A stretch of 64,000 nucleotides of DNA from Cladorhizidae sp. MBARI D1340-BT2 (lineage: Eukaryota > Porifera > Demospongiae > Poecilosclerida > Cladorhizidae), in contig JAQNBH010000004.1 of the NCBI GenBank assembly GCA_028752905.1, positions 3,828,610 to 3,892,609 of the forward strand, read 5' to 3'. This document shows positions 32,926-44,859 of the stretch, one piece after another. The notes under the pieces are model-generated. The model was not told where the DNA came from. It ran no database searches and worked only from the letters and a program-made list of their open reading frames with translations. The stretch's first letter is position 1. The number at the start of each line of letters is the position of its first letter. The translations under genes were made by a program, and so were the position numbers.

Positions 32926-33534
32926 CTCACTACCACTACCCAATTCATTGCCATAGTGGATATATCTGCACATGCCCAGTAGATGATAGTCGGAAAACTC
33001 TCTAATTGCCGGAAAGAGGGGTAAAATGAAGGAGTTCCCCTTTCGTTAATGGCTGATGATATCAACTGCCATCATGAGCAGTCTCTTGCTGGACTTTGTG
33101 CTGTTTCTGGAATCCCTTACTCCCAGGAAGCTGCACAGGTACCTTGTATGCTTACCTGGAATTGCACTCAATCCCTTCCTCTTGAGCAAGGAGGTGCTCC
33201 TGGACGGATTCCTTTGCTGCAAGTGTTGTAGACAGAGAGATGTAGCGCTGCATAGCTTTTGTTTGCTCACTTCAATGGAGCTAATTCTTACAGCTTATTG
33301 TATATTCATTCTAATGGTAGGAACAGTTATGGCTAAGCTATAACTACTGATAAACTGTATGGTCATTCAGTAACCCTTAACACAATTAACACTCACAACT
33401 CAACACTTGTAACACCCAAAACAATTAACACTCTCATAACTCAACACTTTTAACTCTCAGCACAATTAACACTCATAACTCGACACTTGTAACTCTCAAT
33501 TGTGGGGTCAACTGTGGGGATGCCCCAAGATTGC
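32926..33534. other. Intronic unique sequence, nothing recognised
   Basis: Opposed frames at 33046-33343 have no recognisable similarity. A minor repeat of CAACACTTGTAAC and ACAATTAACACTC is at 33380-33500. Confidence 0.5.
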
Positions 33535-33755
33535 TCCCAACCTAATCCTAGACCCACAGCTCTACACCAGCACACACTAGCCACTATGCCCTAGGCTTGC
33601 TGCCCACCTAATCCTAGACCCACAGCTCTAGCCCAGCACACACTAGCCACTATGCCCTAGGCTTGCTGCCCACCTAATCCTAGACCCACAGCTCTACACC
33701 TGCACACACTAGCCACTATGCCCTAGGCTTGCTGCCCACCTAATCCCACACTGTA
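33535..33755. repeat. About 63 bp tandem repeat, 3.5 copies
   Basis: Units with CCTAATCCTAGACCCACAGC, GCACACACTAGCCACTATGC and CCTAGGCTTGCTGCCCA. Confidence 0.92.
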
Positions 33756-34495
33756 GCTCACACCTTGGGAACACACCCAAAATACCACTGTACACACCTA
33801 CATCACCTCAGACCCACCCACACACATTATTACTCGCAGTGCGCATGAGAATAGGACTCGTATAGTCTTCCCTCGTATTCCATGCAATATCATAACAATT
33901 TTGCTAAAGAAAACTCCAATTCCTAGTCACATCTAATCTGCTTATTAAGAAAGTTACAATGGATATCTGAATGTATGTTTTCACTCGAGTTTAGGCTCTC
34001 TGGGGCCCTCTCCATGACAGGCCAGCTCTCTGGGAACAAGCATTCCTCTCCTGTTCTTGAAGATTGTTAGACTGATGGCTAAGAACCAGAACTCTTGGAA
34101 TGCACATGATGCCACTCACAATCTATGAGGGGCAGAGTGGACAGGCCAAGCTACGATGATCAACAACCTCGGCAGAATGTCACGCATCTACCAGGACATG
34201 GAACCAAATGTCAAGGACAGAGTTGTCCACCTCAGATGCCCCTATGCTACTGTAGGAATGGGAGGAGTGGCACACATCTGGCAATGACTTGAAACAGACA
34301 ACCTAAAGGATGTCCAGAAGGCTTGAAGTGTCTAGCAATACTATGTACATAGCAATACAGCTCATCTATTCGATAACAACTGAGCAACTGGGCATCCTTT
34401 TGAAGAATGTGTAGACAACACTACATAGTTACCATACCTGAACACTGGACATTCCACAAACTACTCTAATTGGAACCCTTCCCATGATGAGGTAG
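33756..34495. other. Intronic sequence with a stray unit of the next array
   Basis: A lone unit (CTCTCCATGACAGGCCAGCT) sits at 34007-34030, about 470 bp before the main array. A decayed protein-like stretch around 34150-34370 (frame containing NLGRMSRIYQDMEPNVKDR, with stops) may be an old mobile-element remnant but was not identified. Confidence 0.5.
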
Positions 34496-34499
34496 TTGT

Positions 34500-35810
34500 C
34501 TGGAGACCCTCTCCATGACTGGCCAGCTATCTGGGATCCTCCACGACAGGCTAGCTCTGTGGGGCCCTCTCCATGACAGGCCAGCTTTCTGGGGCCCTTT
34601 CCATGACAGGCCAGCTCTCTGGGGACCTCTTCATGACAGGCCAGCTCTCTGGGGCCCTCTCCATGACAGGCCAGCTCTCTGGGGCCATCTCCATGACAGG
34701 CCAGCTCTCTGGGATCCTCCATGACAGGCTGGCTCTGTGGGGCCCTCTTCATGACAGGTCAGCTCTCTGGGGCCCTCGGCCAGCTTTCTGGGACCATCTC
34801 CGTGACAGGCCAGCTCTCTGGGATCCTCTCCATGACAGGTCAGCTCTCTGTGGCCCTCTCCATGACAGGCCAGCTCTCTGGGGCACTCTCCATGACAGGT
34901 TAACTCTCTGGGGCCCTCTCCATGACAGGCCAGCTCTCTGGGGCCCTCTCCATGACAGGCCAGCTCTCTGGGGCCCTCTCCATGACAGGCCAGCTATCTG
35001 GGGCTATCTCCATGACAAGTTAGTTATCTGGGGCACTCTCCATGACAGGCCAGCTCTCTGGGGACCATGCCATGACAGGCCAGCTCTCTGGGGCCCTCTC
35101 CACGACAGGCCAGCTCTCTGGGGCCCTCTCCATACCAGGCCAGCTCTCTGGGGCCCTCTCCATGACAGGCCAGCTCTCTGGGATCCTCTCAATGACAGGT
35201 CAGATCTCTGGGATCCTCTCCATGACAGGTCAGCTCTCTGTGGCCCTCTCCATGACAGGCCAGCTCTCTGTGGCCCTCTCCATGACATGTTAACTCTCTG
35301 GGGCCCTCTCCATGACAGGCCAGCTCTCTGGGGCCCTCTCCATGACAGGCCAGCTCTCTGGGGCACTCTCCATGACAGGCCAGCTCTCTGTGGCCCTCTC
35401 CATGACAGGTTAACTCTCTGGGGCCCTCTCCATGACAGGCCAGCTCTCTGGGGCCCTCTCCATGACAGGCCAGCTCTCTGGGGCCCTCTCCATGACAGGC
35501 CAGCTCTCTGGGGACCATTCCATGACAGGTTAGTTCTCTGGGGAACTCTCCATGACAGGCTAGCTATCTGGGGACCTCTCCATACCAGGCCAGCTCTCTG
35601 TGGCCATCTCCATACCAGGCCAGCTCTCGGTGGCCATCTCCATGACATGTTAACTCTCTGGGGCCATCTCCATGACAGGTTAGTTCTCTGGGACCATCTC
35701 CATGACAGGTCAGCTCTCTGGGACCATCTCCATGACAGGTTAGCTCTCTGGGAACCTCTCTATGACAAGCCAGCTCTCTGGGGCTCTTCCATGATAGGCT
35801 AGTCTCTGGG
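34500..35810. repeat. 30 bp minisatellite, about 43 copies
   Basis: Units CTCCATGACAGGCCAGCTCT plus CTGGGGCCCT, with GTTAACTCTC, GGATCCTCT and GGCACTCT variants. The triplet period gives a 409-codon plus frame and a 214-codon minus frame; not genes. In the 8.6 kb CCDC148 intron. Confidence 0.95.
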
Positions 35811-36189
35811 ACAAGAGAAATTCATGACACATTTTCCACAGACGTCACCAATTCTCACAATGCAACAGCAATGCCCAAGAATGCCTGGTTTCTATTAACA
35901 CCCCACCATCCCCTTGCAAGACACACCACACCACCATCCCCTTGCACACACTGTCATTGTGTACGTTGAGAATGTACATAGCTTCTGAACAGATACTGAG
36001 CTTCCTACAAAACGTCTTCTCTATAAGATAAATCTCTCAGGGGACCTGTGGATACCTTTGGTCTGGTATAATGGTCGTCAATGATGGTTGTCATTACTGC
36101 ACGCCTGGCCCACCTTGAAGGTTAACCGTCCCCAACCAGTTCGTAGCTCAGCTAAAATTTACATTGCCATTGGAAGCATCTTAGCCAAC
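35811..36189. other. Intronic unique sequence, nothing recognised
   Basis: No gene or element seen; CACCATCCCCTTGCA duplicated near 35902 and 35933. Confidence 0.5.
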
Positions 36190-37445
36190 TAAGTAATGGG
36201 CACCAGCACTGCTGCAAAAAAACTCCCAGTGTGCCTTGAATCCTTCACTAAGGTAGCCATCAAGTAATGCCACCAGCACTGCTGCAAAAAGACTCCCAGT
36301 GTGCCTTGAATCCTTCACTAAGGTAGCCATCAAATAATGGCCACCAGCACTGCTGCAAAAAGACTCCCAGCCTGCCTTGAATCCTTCACTAAGGTAGCCA
36401 TCGAGTAATGGCCACCAGCACTGCTGCAAAAAGACTCCTTGAATCCTTCACTAAGGTAGCCATCAAATAATGGCCACCAGCACTGCTGCAAAAAGACTCC
36501 CAGCCTGCCTTGAATCCTTCACTAAGGTAGCCATCAAGTAATGCCACCAGCACTTCTGCAAAAAGACTCCCAGTGTGCCTTGAATCCTTCACTAAGGTAG
36601 CCATCAAGTAATGCCACCAGCACTGCTGCAAAAAGACTCCCAGCGTGCCTTGAATCCTTCACTAAGGTAGCCATCAAGTAATGGCCACCAGCACTGCTGC
36701 AAAAAGACTCCCAGCGTGCCTTGAATCCTTCACTAAGGTAGCCATCAAGTAATGCCACCAGCACTGCAGCAAAAAGACTCCCAGCATGCCTTGAATCCTT
36801 CTCTAAGGTAGCCATCAAGTAATGGGCACCAGCACTGCTGCAAAAAGACTCCCAGCGTGCCTTGAATCCTTCACTAAGGTAGCCATCAAGTAATGGGCAC
36901 CAGTACTGCTGCAAAAAGACTCCCAGAGTGCCTTGAATCCTTCACTAAGGTAGCCATCAAGTAATGCCACCAGCACTGCTGCAAAAAGACTCCCAGCGTG
37001 CCTTGAATCCTTCACTAAGGTAGCCATCAAATAATGGCCACCAGCACTGCTGCAAAAAGACTCCCAGTGTGCCTTGAATCCTTCACTAAGGTAGCCATCA
37101 AGTAATGCCACCAGCACTGCTGCAAAAAGACTCCCAGCGTGCCTTGAATCCTTCACTAAGGTAGCCATCGAGTAATGCCACCAGCACTGCTGCAAAAAGA
37201 CTCCCAGCGTGCCTTGAATCCTTCACTAAGGTAGCCATCAAATAATGGCCACCAGCACTGCTGCAAAAAGACTCCCAGTGTGCCTTGAATCCTTCACTAA
37301 GGTAGCCATCAAGTAATGCCACCAGCACTGCTGCAAAAAGACTCCCAGCGTGCCTTGAATCCTTCACTAAGGTAGCCATCGAGTAATGCCACCAGCACTG
37401 CTGCAAAAAGACTCCCAGCGTGCCTTGAATCCTTCACTAAGGTAG
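36190..37445. repeat. 70-71 bp minisatellite, about 18 copies
   Basis: Units with TAATGCCACCAGCACTGCTG, CAAAAAGACTCCCAGCGTGC and TTGAATCCTTCACTAAGGTA. Copies with TAATGGCCACC are one base longer, and a three-unit block is repeated at the right end (about 211 bp period, 36980-37405). The longest minus frames repeat MATLVKDSRHAGSLF-like peptides; not genes. Confidence 0.95.
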
Positions 37446-37514
37446 TAAACTACCAGACTACAAAAATCAGTGTAAACTTCTAAATTCACCTTCAAGATCT
37501 ACGCATCAACCTAA

Positions 37515-37870
37515 CCCCAATCCCCCTCTCCCAAGGCTTGCATACAATCTCCCCCCCCCCCCCAAGGCTTGCGTACAATCTCCCCCTCTCCCAAGGCTTG
37601 CGTAAAATCTCCCCCCCCCTCCCCATTGCGTACAATCTCCCAATAGGTCCATTCCTAAAAACAAGTTGTTACAAGAGAGCAAGTGTCCTAACGCACGAGC
37701 AGGTTAGTCTGTCACAGGGTTTCATTTAGCCCCCCCCCCCCCCCCCCCCCCCACTTGGAACCTTTTTGCCCCCCCCCTTGGAAATTGTATCATTAGAAAC
37801 TTTGTCACATCTTTAACCATCATGCCCCCCCTTAATATCCAGATTCCTCCAGTTTCCCCCCCCCCTTGCA
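37515..37870. repeat. C-run region with a 30 bp tandem repeat
   Basis: Four copies of CCCAAGGCTTGCGTACAATC plus TCCCCC, then poly-C tracts, the longest about 25 bases near 37729-37752, and further C-runs at 37770, 37825 and 37857. Base calling and assembly are unreliable here. Confidence 0.9.
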
Positions 37871-38470
37871 ATTTTCTAAATGAACCCCTGTGTCAGCAAT
37901 GCAATCAAGCTAGTATGAGTGGAATTTATTTGAATGATGAGGTCCGTTGATGACTGATGTGCTTATTCTCCTTCAAAGAAGAAATATACAAGCAAGCTGC
38001 CGTACAACAAGATGTCTGTGTAGGTGAGCAATAAACATGGTGTAGATAGCATTCCTCATGTCGGCATGTCCTTGAAGGAGGCTGTAACCGATCTCAACCA
38101 ATGGGCATCTCCACCAATGGGCTGACTCAAATAACATAGAGGATATGGTATCCTAACTTGAGTGTGTAAGAGGAAGGTGGAAGTAATCTGCTGTCTGTGG
38201 AGTTCTCCTCTACAGGAACAAAACTACGAGTGAGTAGGTTGATTATCCAGAAAGTTATTGTATGAATTATTAATAATTTCCCCCTTCCAAATTTCCCCCT
38301 TCCAAACAAACATGGATTAGGAGTACCATGTGGACTACAACAAGGGTGACGACCCTTTACCACCTGAATTGATCGGGGCATGGTTAAGATGGTAAAGGTT
38401 CGTCAATTCCAAAGGCTTGTCCACCACACAACACTGCACACTAAGCATTGGCCTCATCCACACTACCTTC
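37871..38470. other. Intronic unique sequence, nothing recognised
   Basis: Only short open frames. CCCCTTCCAAATTTC is partly duplicated near 38280-38305. Confidence 0.5.
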
Positions 38471-38477
38471 ACATCCT

Positions 38478-39035
38478 GGCCCGCTTGTTAGACTCTTACC
38501 TCCACTTCCTGGCCCACTTGTTAGACTCCTACATGTACCTCCACTTCCTGGCCCACTTGTTAGACTCTTACCTCCACTTCCTGGCCCACTTGTTTAGACT
38601 CCTACCTCCACTTCCTGGCCCACTTGTTTAGACTCCTACCTGGCTCACTTGTTAGACTCCTACATGTACCTTCACTTCCTGGCCCTCTTGTTTGACTCCT
38701 ACCTCCACTTCCTGTCCCACTTGTTTGACTCTTACCTCCACTTCCGGTCCCACTTGTTAGACTCCTACCTCCACTTCCTGTCCCACTTGTTTGACTCCTA
38801 CCTCCACTTCCTGTCCCACTTGTTTGACTCGTACCTCCACTTCCTGTCCCACTTGTTTGACTCCTATCTCCACTTCCTGGCCCACTTGTTAGACTCTTAC
38901 CTCCACTTCCTGGCCCACTTGTTTGACTCTTACCTCCACTTCCTGGCCCACTTGTTTGACTCTTACCTCTACTTCCTGGCCCACTTGTTAGACTCCTGCC
39001 TCCACTTCCTGGCCCACTTGTTTGACCCTCCTCCT
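38478..39035. repeat. 33 bp minisatellite, about 17 copies
   Basis: Units TCCACTTCCTGGCCCACTTG plus TTTGACTCCTACC, with CTGTCCC and TTAGACTC variants; triplet period, open on both strands. In the CCDC148 intron. Confidence 0.95.
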
Positions 39036-39283
39036 CCAGAGGATCCTTCCTCACCTGCCTCTTGCTGTAGTGTCACACCTAGACTAACAAGACAGCAAAA
39101 ATCTGGTAAAGGGTCTTCATACACGACCCCATTCCAGGAGATAATGATCTTGCACAGAAATAACTTCTGGCTGCCTTACCGAGCCACTCGGTATGAAGCA
39201 ATTGTGTTGTCCGTTGTTCGAGTCTGTCCAATCAAAAATAACGTAAACGTCCTCTTTTTATCTTGAGCTTGTCCCTCACGTAC

Positions 39284-39390
39284 ACGCATGCACACACACA
39301 CACACACAACACACACACACACAATACACACACAACACACACACACACACAATACACACACAACACACACACACACACACACACACACAT
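39284..39390. repeat. (CA)n microsatellite with AACACA interruptions
   Basis: CACACACACAACACACACAC-type tract of about 105 bp. Confidence 0.95.
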
Positions 39391-40040
39391 ACTGGGTCAT
39401 TTTCATGGAATTTAGCAGCAGACATCACAAACAGCTGAAGTCCTTCATTTAGCCACTCAATGCCGGATAGGTCGGTAGAAAGAGGTCGCTGAAATCATAG
39501 GAAACTGTGGCTCCACCTACTTCAGGTATGTACGATTGAATGTGGGGTGTGTTGAGTTCTCATGAATATTTAATTAAGGCCTTGAACAGGAGCCATGATC
39601 AAGCAGGAAGCATGTTGCCATGGCAGCTGGGCCTTCTCCATCTGCATGGCAAACATGCCAAAGATTTTGACAATAATTACACAGCTAATGCTATTCAGGA
39701 CGACAATAAGCCCTAGCATAATGCTGACACCAGCCACTGCGACTTCTAAATTACTGTCAGGAAAGATCCAGGCATGGTGTGCGCGATGCATATCCTCTAG
39801 CAACAAGCCAAACCACACCCACTGTGCTCTCTAGTCCTCATAAAGGGTGGGGTGAACTAATGGTAGGGAGAACATGACTAAGGTGATTGGCTAGAACACC
39901 CTGTCACATGATATTAGCAGACACCATGTGACACTCCCCCCCCTCTCTCTCAGGACATTACACGCCTTCTACGCCTAGGTGAGAAGCTCCTCCCACAGTG
40001 ACCCACACCCGTTAGTTGGGGTTGTGCAAGGATGGCCACA
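39391..40040. other. Intronic unique sequence, nothing recognised
   Basis: A minus-strand frame at 39570-39818 has a hydrophobic stretch (VSIMLGLIVVLNSISCVIIV) but no splice context or recognised family; not called. Confidence 0.5.
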
Positions 40041-40044
40041 GTTC

Positions 40045-40545
40045 CAAAGTTGCTGCCCATGTCCACCCAGGCCTGTATGTCCCTAGCCAGTGCTGAGCGA
40101 GTACTGCCGACGTCTTCCCGGGCCTATGTCCCTACCCACGTCCACCCGGGCCTATGTCCCCAGCCAGTGCTGCCCACGTCCACCCGGGCCTATGTCCCTA
40201 GCCAGTGTTGCCCACGTCCACCCGGGCCTGTATGTCCACAGCCAGTGTTGCCCACGTCCACCCGGGCCTATGTCCCTAGCCAGTGCTGCCCACATCCACC
40301 CGGGCCTATGTCCCTAGCCAGTGTTGCCCACGTCCACCCGGGCCTATGTCCCCAGCCAGTGTTGCCCACGTCCACCCGGGCCTATGTCCCTAGCCAGTGT
40401 TGCCCACGTCCACCCGGGCCTATGTCCCTAGCCAGTGTTACCCACGTTCACCCGGGCCTATGTCCCCAGCCAGTGTTGCCCACGTCCACCCGGGCCTATG
40501 TCCCTAGCCAGTGTTGCCCACGTCCACCCGGGCATACATGTCCCA
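40045..40545. repeat. 38 bp minisatellite, about 13 copies
   Basis: Units CCACCCGGGCCTATGTCCCT plus AGCCAGTGTTGCCCACGT; each has the palindrome CCCGGG and is CpG-containing, unlike most arrays here. Confidence 0.95.
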
Positions 40546-40549
40546 AGGG

Positions 40550-40925
40550 GTAGGTGCTTGTATATGTGTGCCCAGCCTAATCCTAGATGAAGGATTCAGA
40601 GGGTGGGTGCTTGCTGTACATGTGCCCAGCCTAATTCTAGATGAAGGATTCAGAGGGGTGGGTGCTTGCTACGTGTGCCCAGCCTAATCCTAGACGAAGG
40701 ACTCAGAGCTTGCTACATGTGCCCAGCCTAATCTTAGATGAAGGATTCAGAGGGGTGGGTGCTTGCTACATGTGCCCAGCCTAATCCTAGATGAAGGATT
40801 CAGAGGGGTGGGTGCTTGCTACATGTACCCAGAATCCTAGACGAAGGACTCAGAGGGGTGGGTGCTTGCCACGTGTGCCCAGCCTCTAGATGAAGGATTC
40901 AGAGGGGTGGGTGCTTGCTGTATGG
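40550..40925. repeat. About 53 bp tandem repeat, seven copies
   Basis: Units with GGGTGGGTGCTTGCTACATG, TGCCCAGCCTAATCCTAGAT and GAAGGATTCAGAG. Ends about 90 bp before the donor of the CCDC148 N-terminal exon. Confidence 0.9.
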
Positions 40926-41012
40926 TACTGTATATGACATCTCTAGCTCACCCACTAAAATATGTGCCCACCTACATATTTTTGTAATGGTCGCATACAT
41001 CTTTTCTCTCAC

Positions 41013-41848
41013 CTCAAAGCCTCCCTGTGCTTGTCCTGCAGTTTCTTCAGGACGTCCTGATAGTGAGAGTCCAACACATAAAACTCGTGTGCCAGCGACT
41101 CCCGCAGCTCGTGGTTGGCACAAGACAGCAGGGGGGTAGGAAGTCGTACCGCTCCACCTCTAGCTCCTTGCCACTCCCCCTCCACCAGCCCACTCCCCAC
41201 ATCCTGCTCGTCGTATGACCTGTCCACCTCTTCTCTCCCACCCTCCTCCCAGGTGTCACCTCCCTCACCCTCCTGCCCCAACATCGACATGGCGGCAACC
41301 AAGTCACTCTGCAGCAACACACACTCCTCCTCCAAGGCACACCACACTCGTCCCAACTTCCTCCTCACCACACACACCTCACCCAGCACCTCCTCACTCT
41401 CCTGGGTCTCCACCCCCCTCTTCAACTTCTCTATAATCCGTTGCACTGGATGCAAAGCGTCTCGCTCAAATGCCTGTCTCTCTTCACCAAGCTTCCCTGC
41501 AAACGTCACCACCTCCTCCACACACTGACTGTGTGTGACTCTCCCCTCCCCGCCCTCCTGTAAGACGTCTGCCTTCCATCGCTCCAAATCCTTCTCAACC
41601 ACATTCCTCTTCTTTGCCAGCTGATGCCATTCTTGAAGCCACACCTCCCTGTGAAGGCGGAGCAGCGCAGTCTCCTTGCTTTCCTGTCCCTGGTGGGAGA
41701 GCTGCTGCACCTTCGCCAGCTGGTAAGTAGCAGATTCCTTGTGCCATCTGGCCTTGGAGAGCAGCTGTCCGTAGTCAACCTTGCCGAGTCCCCCTCTGAG
41801 CCAGTTAGGTCCTCCTGCCAGGCACTTCTTAGTCAGGCCAGCCACACC
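41013..41848 (-). CDS. CCDC148: CCDC148 orthologue, N-terminal exon
   Basis: Minus-strand open exon of about 278 codons ending GCTTTGAG|GTGAGA in phase 2. It contains VDYGQLLSKARWHKESATYQ, then LLRLHREVWLQEWHQLAKKR, matching the conserved CCDC148 start (a YxPVDYxxL-type motif, a hydrophobic/charged helix and a VWxxEWxxL motif), a region with DALHPVQRIIEKLKRG, an acidic variable part, and LAHEFYVLDSHYQDVLKKLQ, the helix before the SANT-like exon. No in-frame ATG precedes the conserved part and an in-frame TAA lies just upstream (41854-41852), so the exon must begin at an acceptor near 41849-41852 with the initiator in an undetected exon at higher coordinates. With the other exons the protein is at least 617 residues, close to vertebrate CCDC148 (about 590). 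Confidence 0.85.
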
Positions 41849-41869
41849 CTCTTACATAACAACAACGTG

Positions 41870-42195
41870 TAATCACTAACACTGACAAGACTCAGCAACA
41901 ACATGTAACACCAACACTAACACTAACGAGACTCAGCAACAACATGTAATCACCAACACTAACACTAACGAGACCCAGCAACAACATGTAACACCAACAC
42001 TAACACTAATGAGACTCAGCAACATGTAACACCAACACTAACACTAACAAGAATGCACTCACAAGACTCAGCAACAACATCTAATCACCACTAACAAGAC
42101 TTAGCAACATCTAATCACCAACACTAACACTAACAAGACTCAGCAACATGTAATCACTAACACTAACAAGAACGCACTCACAAGACTCGCACCAT
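41870..42195. repeat. About 40 bp degenerate tandem repeat
   Basis: Units mix CACTAACACTAAC, GAGACTCAGCAACAACATG and TAATCACCAA. Immediately upstream (minus sense) of the CCDC148 N-terminal exon. Confidence 0.88.
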
Positions 42196-42600
42196 GTGCT
42201 TCAATGCTGTGTATACTGAAGTGGGTGGAGCTATGATTGCCTGTAATTAGAGTGACATCCCTATATTAAACGCCAGGCGTGAGGGCAAATGCACTAGCTA
42301 CTTAACTCCATAAAGACATCACATGTGTCTTTTGCGGCAGCATAGAGGCGTGACAGAGGTCAAAAGTGCGAATCTTATGCTGGTTTGACCAGACACACCC
42401 ACTGACACCACGATTAGTCTACAAAGGTAGTGGACATCAGGTGTTAATGAAGTCAGTTCCTCGTACTTTGTCCTGCTTGGATCACACCGATTTCATGGTT
42501 TTGGGTATCTAAGAAACGGGCAGATCCTTCACCAGCTGGAGTCTGTACTAATAACATGAGCGAAGTGTTATTAGTGAGAGAACTACGACTCAAACCATCA
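42196..42600. other. Unique sequence, nothing recognised
   Basis: The missing 5' exon of CCDC148 may lie between here and 44.7 kb on the minus strand; none could be identified. Confidence 0.45.
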
Positions 42601-42604
42601 CTTC

Positions 42605-43295
42605 CCTGGCGGCTGCAGGAGGTACAGCGTGGAACTTCCCTGGCGGCTGGAGGAGGTAAGTGTGGAACTTCCCTGACGGCTGGAGGAGGTAAGCGTGGAA
42701 CTTCCCTGACGGCTGGAGGAGGTAAGTGTGGAAATTCCCTGGTGGCTGGAGGAGATACAGCGTGGAACTTCCCTGGCGGCTGGAGATACAGCGTGGAACT
42801 TCCCTGGCGGCTGGAGGAGGTAAGTGTGGAACTTCCCTGACGGCTGGAGTAGGTAAGCGTGGAACTTCCCTGACGGCTGGAGGAGGTAAGTGTGGAACTT
42901 CCCTGGTGGCTGGAGGAGGTACAGCGTGTGACGGCTGGAGGAGGTACATCGTGGAACTTCCCTGATGGATGGAGGAGGTAAGCGTGGAACTTCCCTGGTG
43001 GCTGGAGGAGGTAAGTGTGGAACTTCCCTGGCGGCTGGAGGAGGTAAGCGTGGAACTTCCCTGGTGGCTGGAGGAGGTACAGTGTTGAACTTCCCTGACG
43101 GCTGGAGGAGGTAAGTGTGGAACTTCCCTGGCGGCTGGAGGAGGTACACAGCGTGGAACTTCCCTGACGGCTGGAGGAGGTAAGCGTGGAACTTCCCTGG
43201 CGGCTGGAGGAGGTACAGCGTGGAACTTCCCTGACGGCTGGAGGAGGTAAGCGTGGAACTTCCCTGGCGGCTGGAGGAGATACAGCATGGAACTT
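42605..43295. repeat. 33 bp minisatellite with a splice-donor-like core, about 21 copies
   Basis: Units TGGAACTTCCCTGGCGGCTG plus GAGGAGGTAAGCG; most carry GGAGGTAAG(T/C), a strong 5' splice-site consensus on the plus strand, others GGAGGTACAG. Triplet period, open minus frames of 230-290 codons; not genes. Confidence 0.95.
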
Positions 43296-43384
43296 CCTTG
43301 GAAGAATTAGCGCAGACACCTTTCTTGCTACTAAGCAACACCAAAATCAGCTAGGCCTTTTTTTCCTTCCTTTTTGGTAATGTG

Positions 43385-43520
43385 AGTTGACAGCTGGCAG
43401 GACTCAGTGTGGAGAGTTACTGGACTATGCTGGAGGAGTTGACAGCCGGCAGGACTCAGTGTGGAGAGTTACTTGACTATGCTGGAGGAGTTGACAGCTG
43501 GCAGGACTCAGTGTGTGGAG
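43385..43520. repeat. About 54 bp tandem repeat, 2.5 copies
   Basis: Units GTTGACAGCTGGCAGGACTC, AGTGTGGAGAGTTACT and GACTATGCTGGAGGA. Confidence 0.92.
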
Positions 43521-43707
43521 TCCATGTGGACTGCGAGAAGACCTTTTGAGCTGGGGTGTTCCTTCTCTTCTAGTTGGCTTAGGTAAGAGAGCAGTCGTTG
43601 CACACTTGTGCTGGATAAAGACTTTCTATGTCTCCAGATATCCCCCACACCTTACAGAACAGATAGCACGTTCTTCTTGTGCGTGCATGTTTAATGTTTT
43701 CCACCCT

Positions 43708-43835
43708 CAGAGAGACTGATGTACTCTAGCACCTGCCCCTCAGAGAGACTGATGTACTCTGTTGTGCTCTAGCCCCTCAGAGATGTACTCTGTTGTGCTC
43801 TAGCCCTAGCATCTGCCCCTCAGAGAGACCGATGT
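43708..43835. repeat. About 40 bp tandem repeat, three to four copies
   Basis: CCCCTCAGAGAGACTGATGT, ACTCTGTTGTGCTCTAG blocks repeated with deletions. Confidence 0.85.
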
Positions 43836-44716
43836 CTGTTGTGCTCGTCCAAGTCACAGAAAAACATCATTGGGAAGGGGTTTACCGCTAGGAAGAGGGT
43901 GTGTAATTTCAGGATTGCTATGGTGATTACATCATGTGTACTGGAAGTATGAGCAATATTGAAATTGAAACAGTAAAATTCTTGGAAAAACCAATTGAAA
44001 CTGATAGAGATAACTCTGTTTGGGGGCATATTCTAATGTTGTCCTAATGTCATTATGAGGAAACAGAGTTTGTTTAACCGGCTTCAGCCAGTCCAGTAAT
44101 TATCAAGGGTAATTGCCCCTTGTCAATCCTAGCATTACATCATCATGACATCAGTGTGTAAGGGTTAGGGCAATATAGAGTTAGGGTGGTAACCAACCAT
44201 TGCCCTAAGTGCATGAAAGAAAGTAGCGGATATACACGATAGGTAAAGGGTCCGCACTATATGATGGCTGTAATAGACTGCAGTCTGTAGTTAACTAACG
44301 CAGTATTACCGTTTCCCTTGGGGACGTAAAAGGTGCCACTTCGGTGCTGAGTCAAGAAGGAACGTAGATCTCTCCCGCTCATTCCAACTAAAGGTAAAGT
44401 ATCTTCACTGTCAAAAGCAAACAAAGCTGATTGGACAGGTAAAGGGTTTCTTACGTTAAACTCACAGACCGCGCGTACTGTGGCAGGGAGCTAGATCTAA
44501 CTGAACTGTTTTCCATGACCCATCCCTGCAGAGGTGGATGGAGATGTTTAATCTTTGATGTATTTGACTTTGTATTTAATAAATTTTCCTGTGATAAAAA
44601 AATTATAATAATAAAAAAATATTAATAGGCTATTTAACGCTCTACTGTGAATGATCTAATACAAGGTAAAGGGTTTATTTACAACCGACCAAGGGGAAAG
44701 AGAAAGCAGTGGAGTG
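43836..44716. other. Upstream region of the GALNT gene
   Basis: Unique sequence before the GALNT start codon. Three plus-strand copies of AGGTAAAGGG (44241-44250, 44437-44446, 44664-44673), the last 44 bp before the ATG, may be regulatory. No clear TATA box was found. An A/T-rich stretch lies at 44580-44630. Confidence 0.45.
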
Positions 44717-44859
44717 ATGAGGTGTAGTCTGAGACGTCTGGTGCTAAGTGTCTTCCTCGTCACACTCATGGGATTTATACTATACATAACGTCAAGTTAC
44801 GTGCTGAACGTACGCCAGAAGAGCATTCTACGTTACAAGATTGAGCAAGAATTGAAGGG
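44717..44859 (+). CDS. GALNT: GALNT11-like GalNAc-transferase, membrane-anchor exon
   Basis: ATG at 44717 opens MRCSLRRLVLSVFLVTLMGF then ILYITSSYVL: a short basic cytoplasmic tail followed by one hydrophobic segment, the type II signal anchor expected of a Golgi glycosyltransferase. It ends AAGGG|GTCAGT, leaving two bases (GG) that with A from the exon at 58306 make a Gly codon, so phases agree across a 13.4 kb intron. The link to the catalytic exons rests on this phase match, same strand and expected topology; no homology within the anchor was possible to judge. Confidence 0.6.

Noticed and set aside
33046..33343. Opposed open frames of 74 and 95 codons
   Set aside because: No recognisable family, no splice context; inside a CCDC148 intron.
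34150..34380. Protein-like stretch NLGRMSRIYQDMEPNVKDR
   Set aside because: Interrupted by several stops and not assignable to a family; mentioned only as a possible mobile-element relic.
39570..39818. 82-codon minus-strand frame with a hydrophobic stretch
   Set aside because: No acceptor/donor that fits neighbouring CCDC148 phases and no recognised family.
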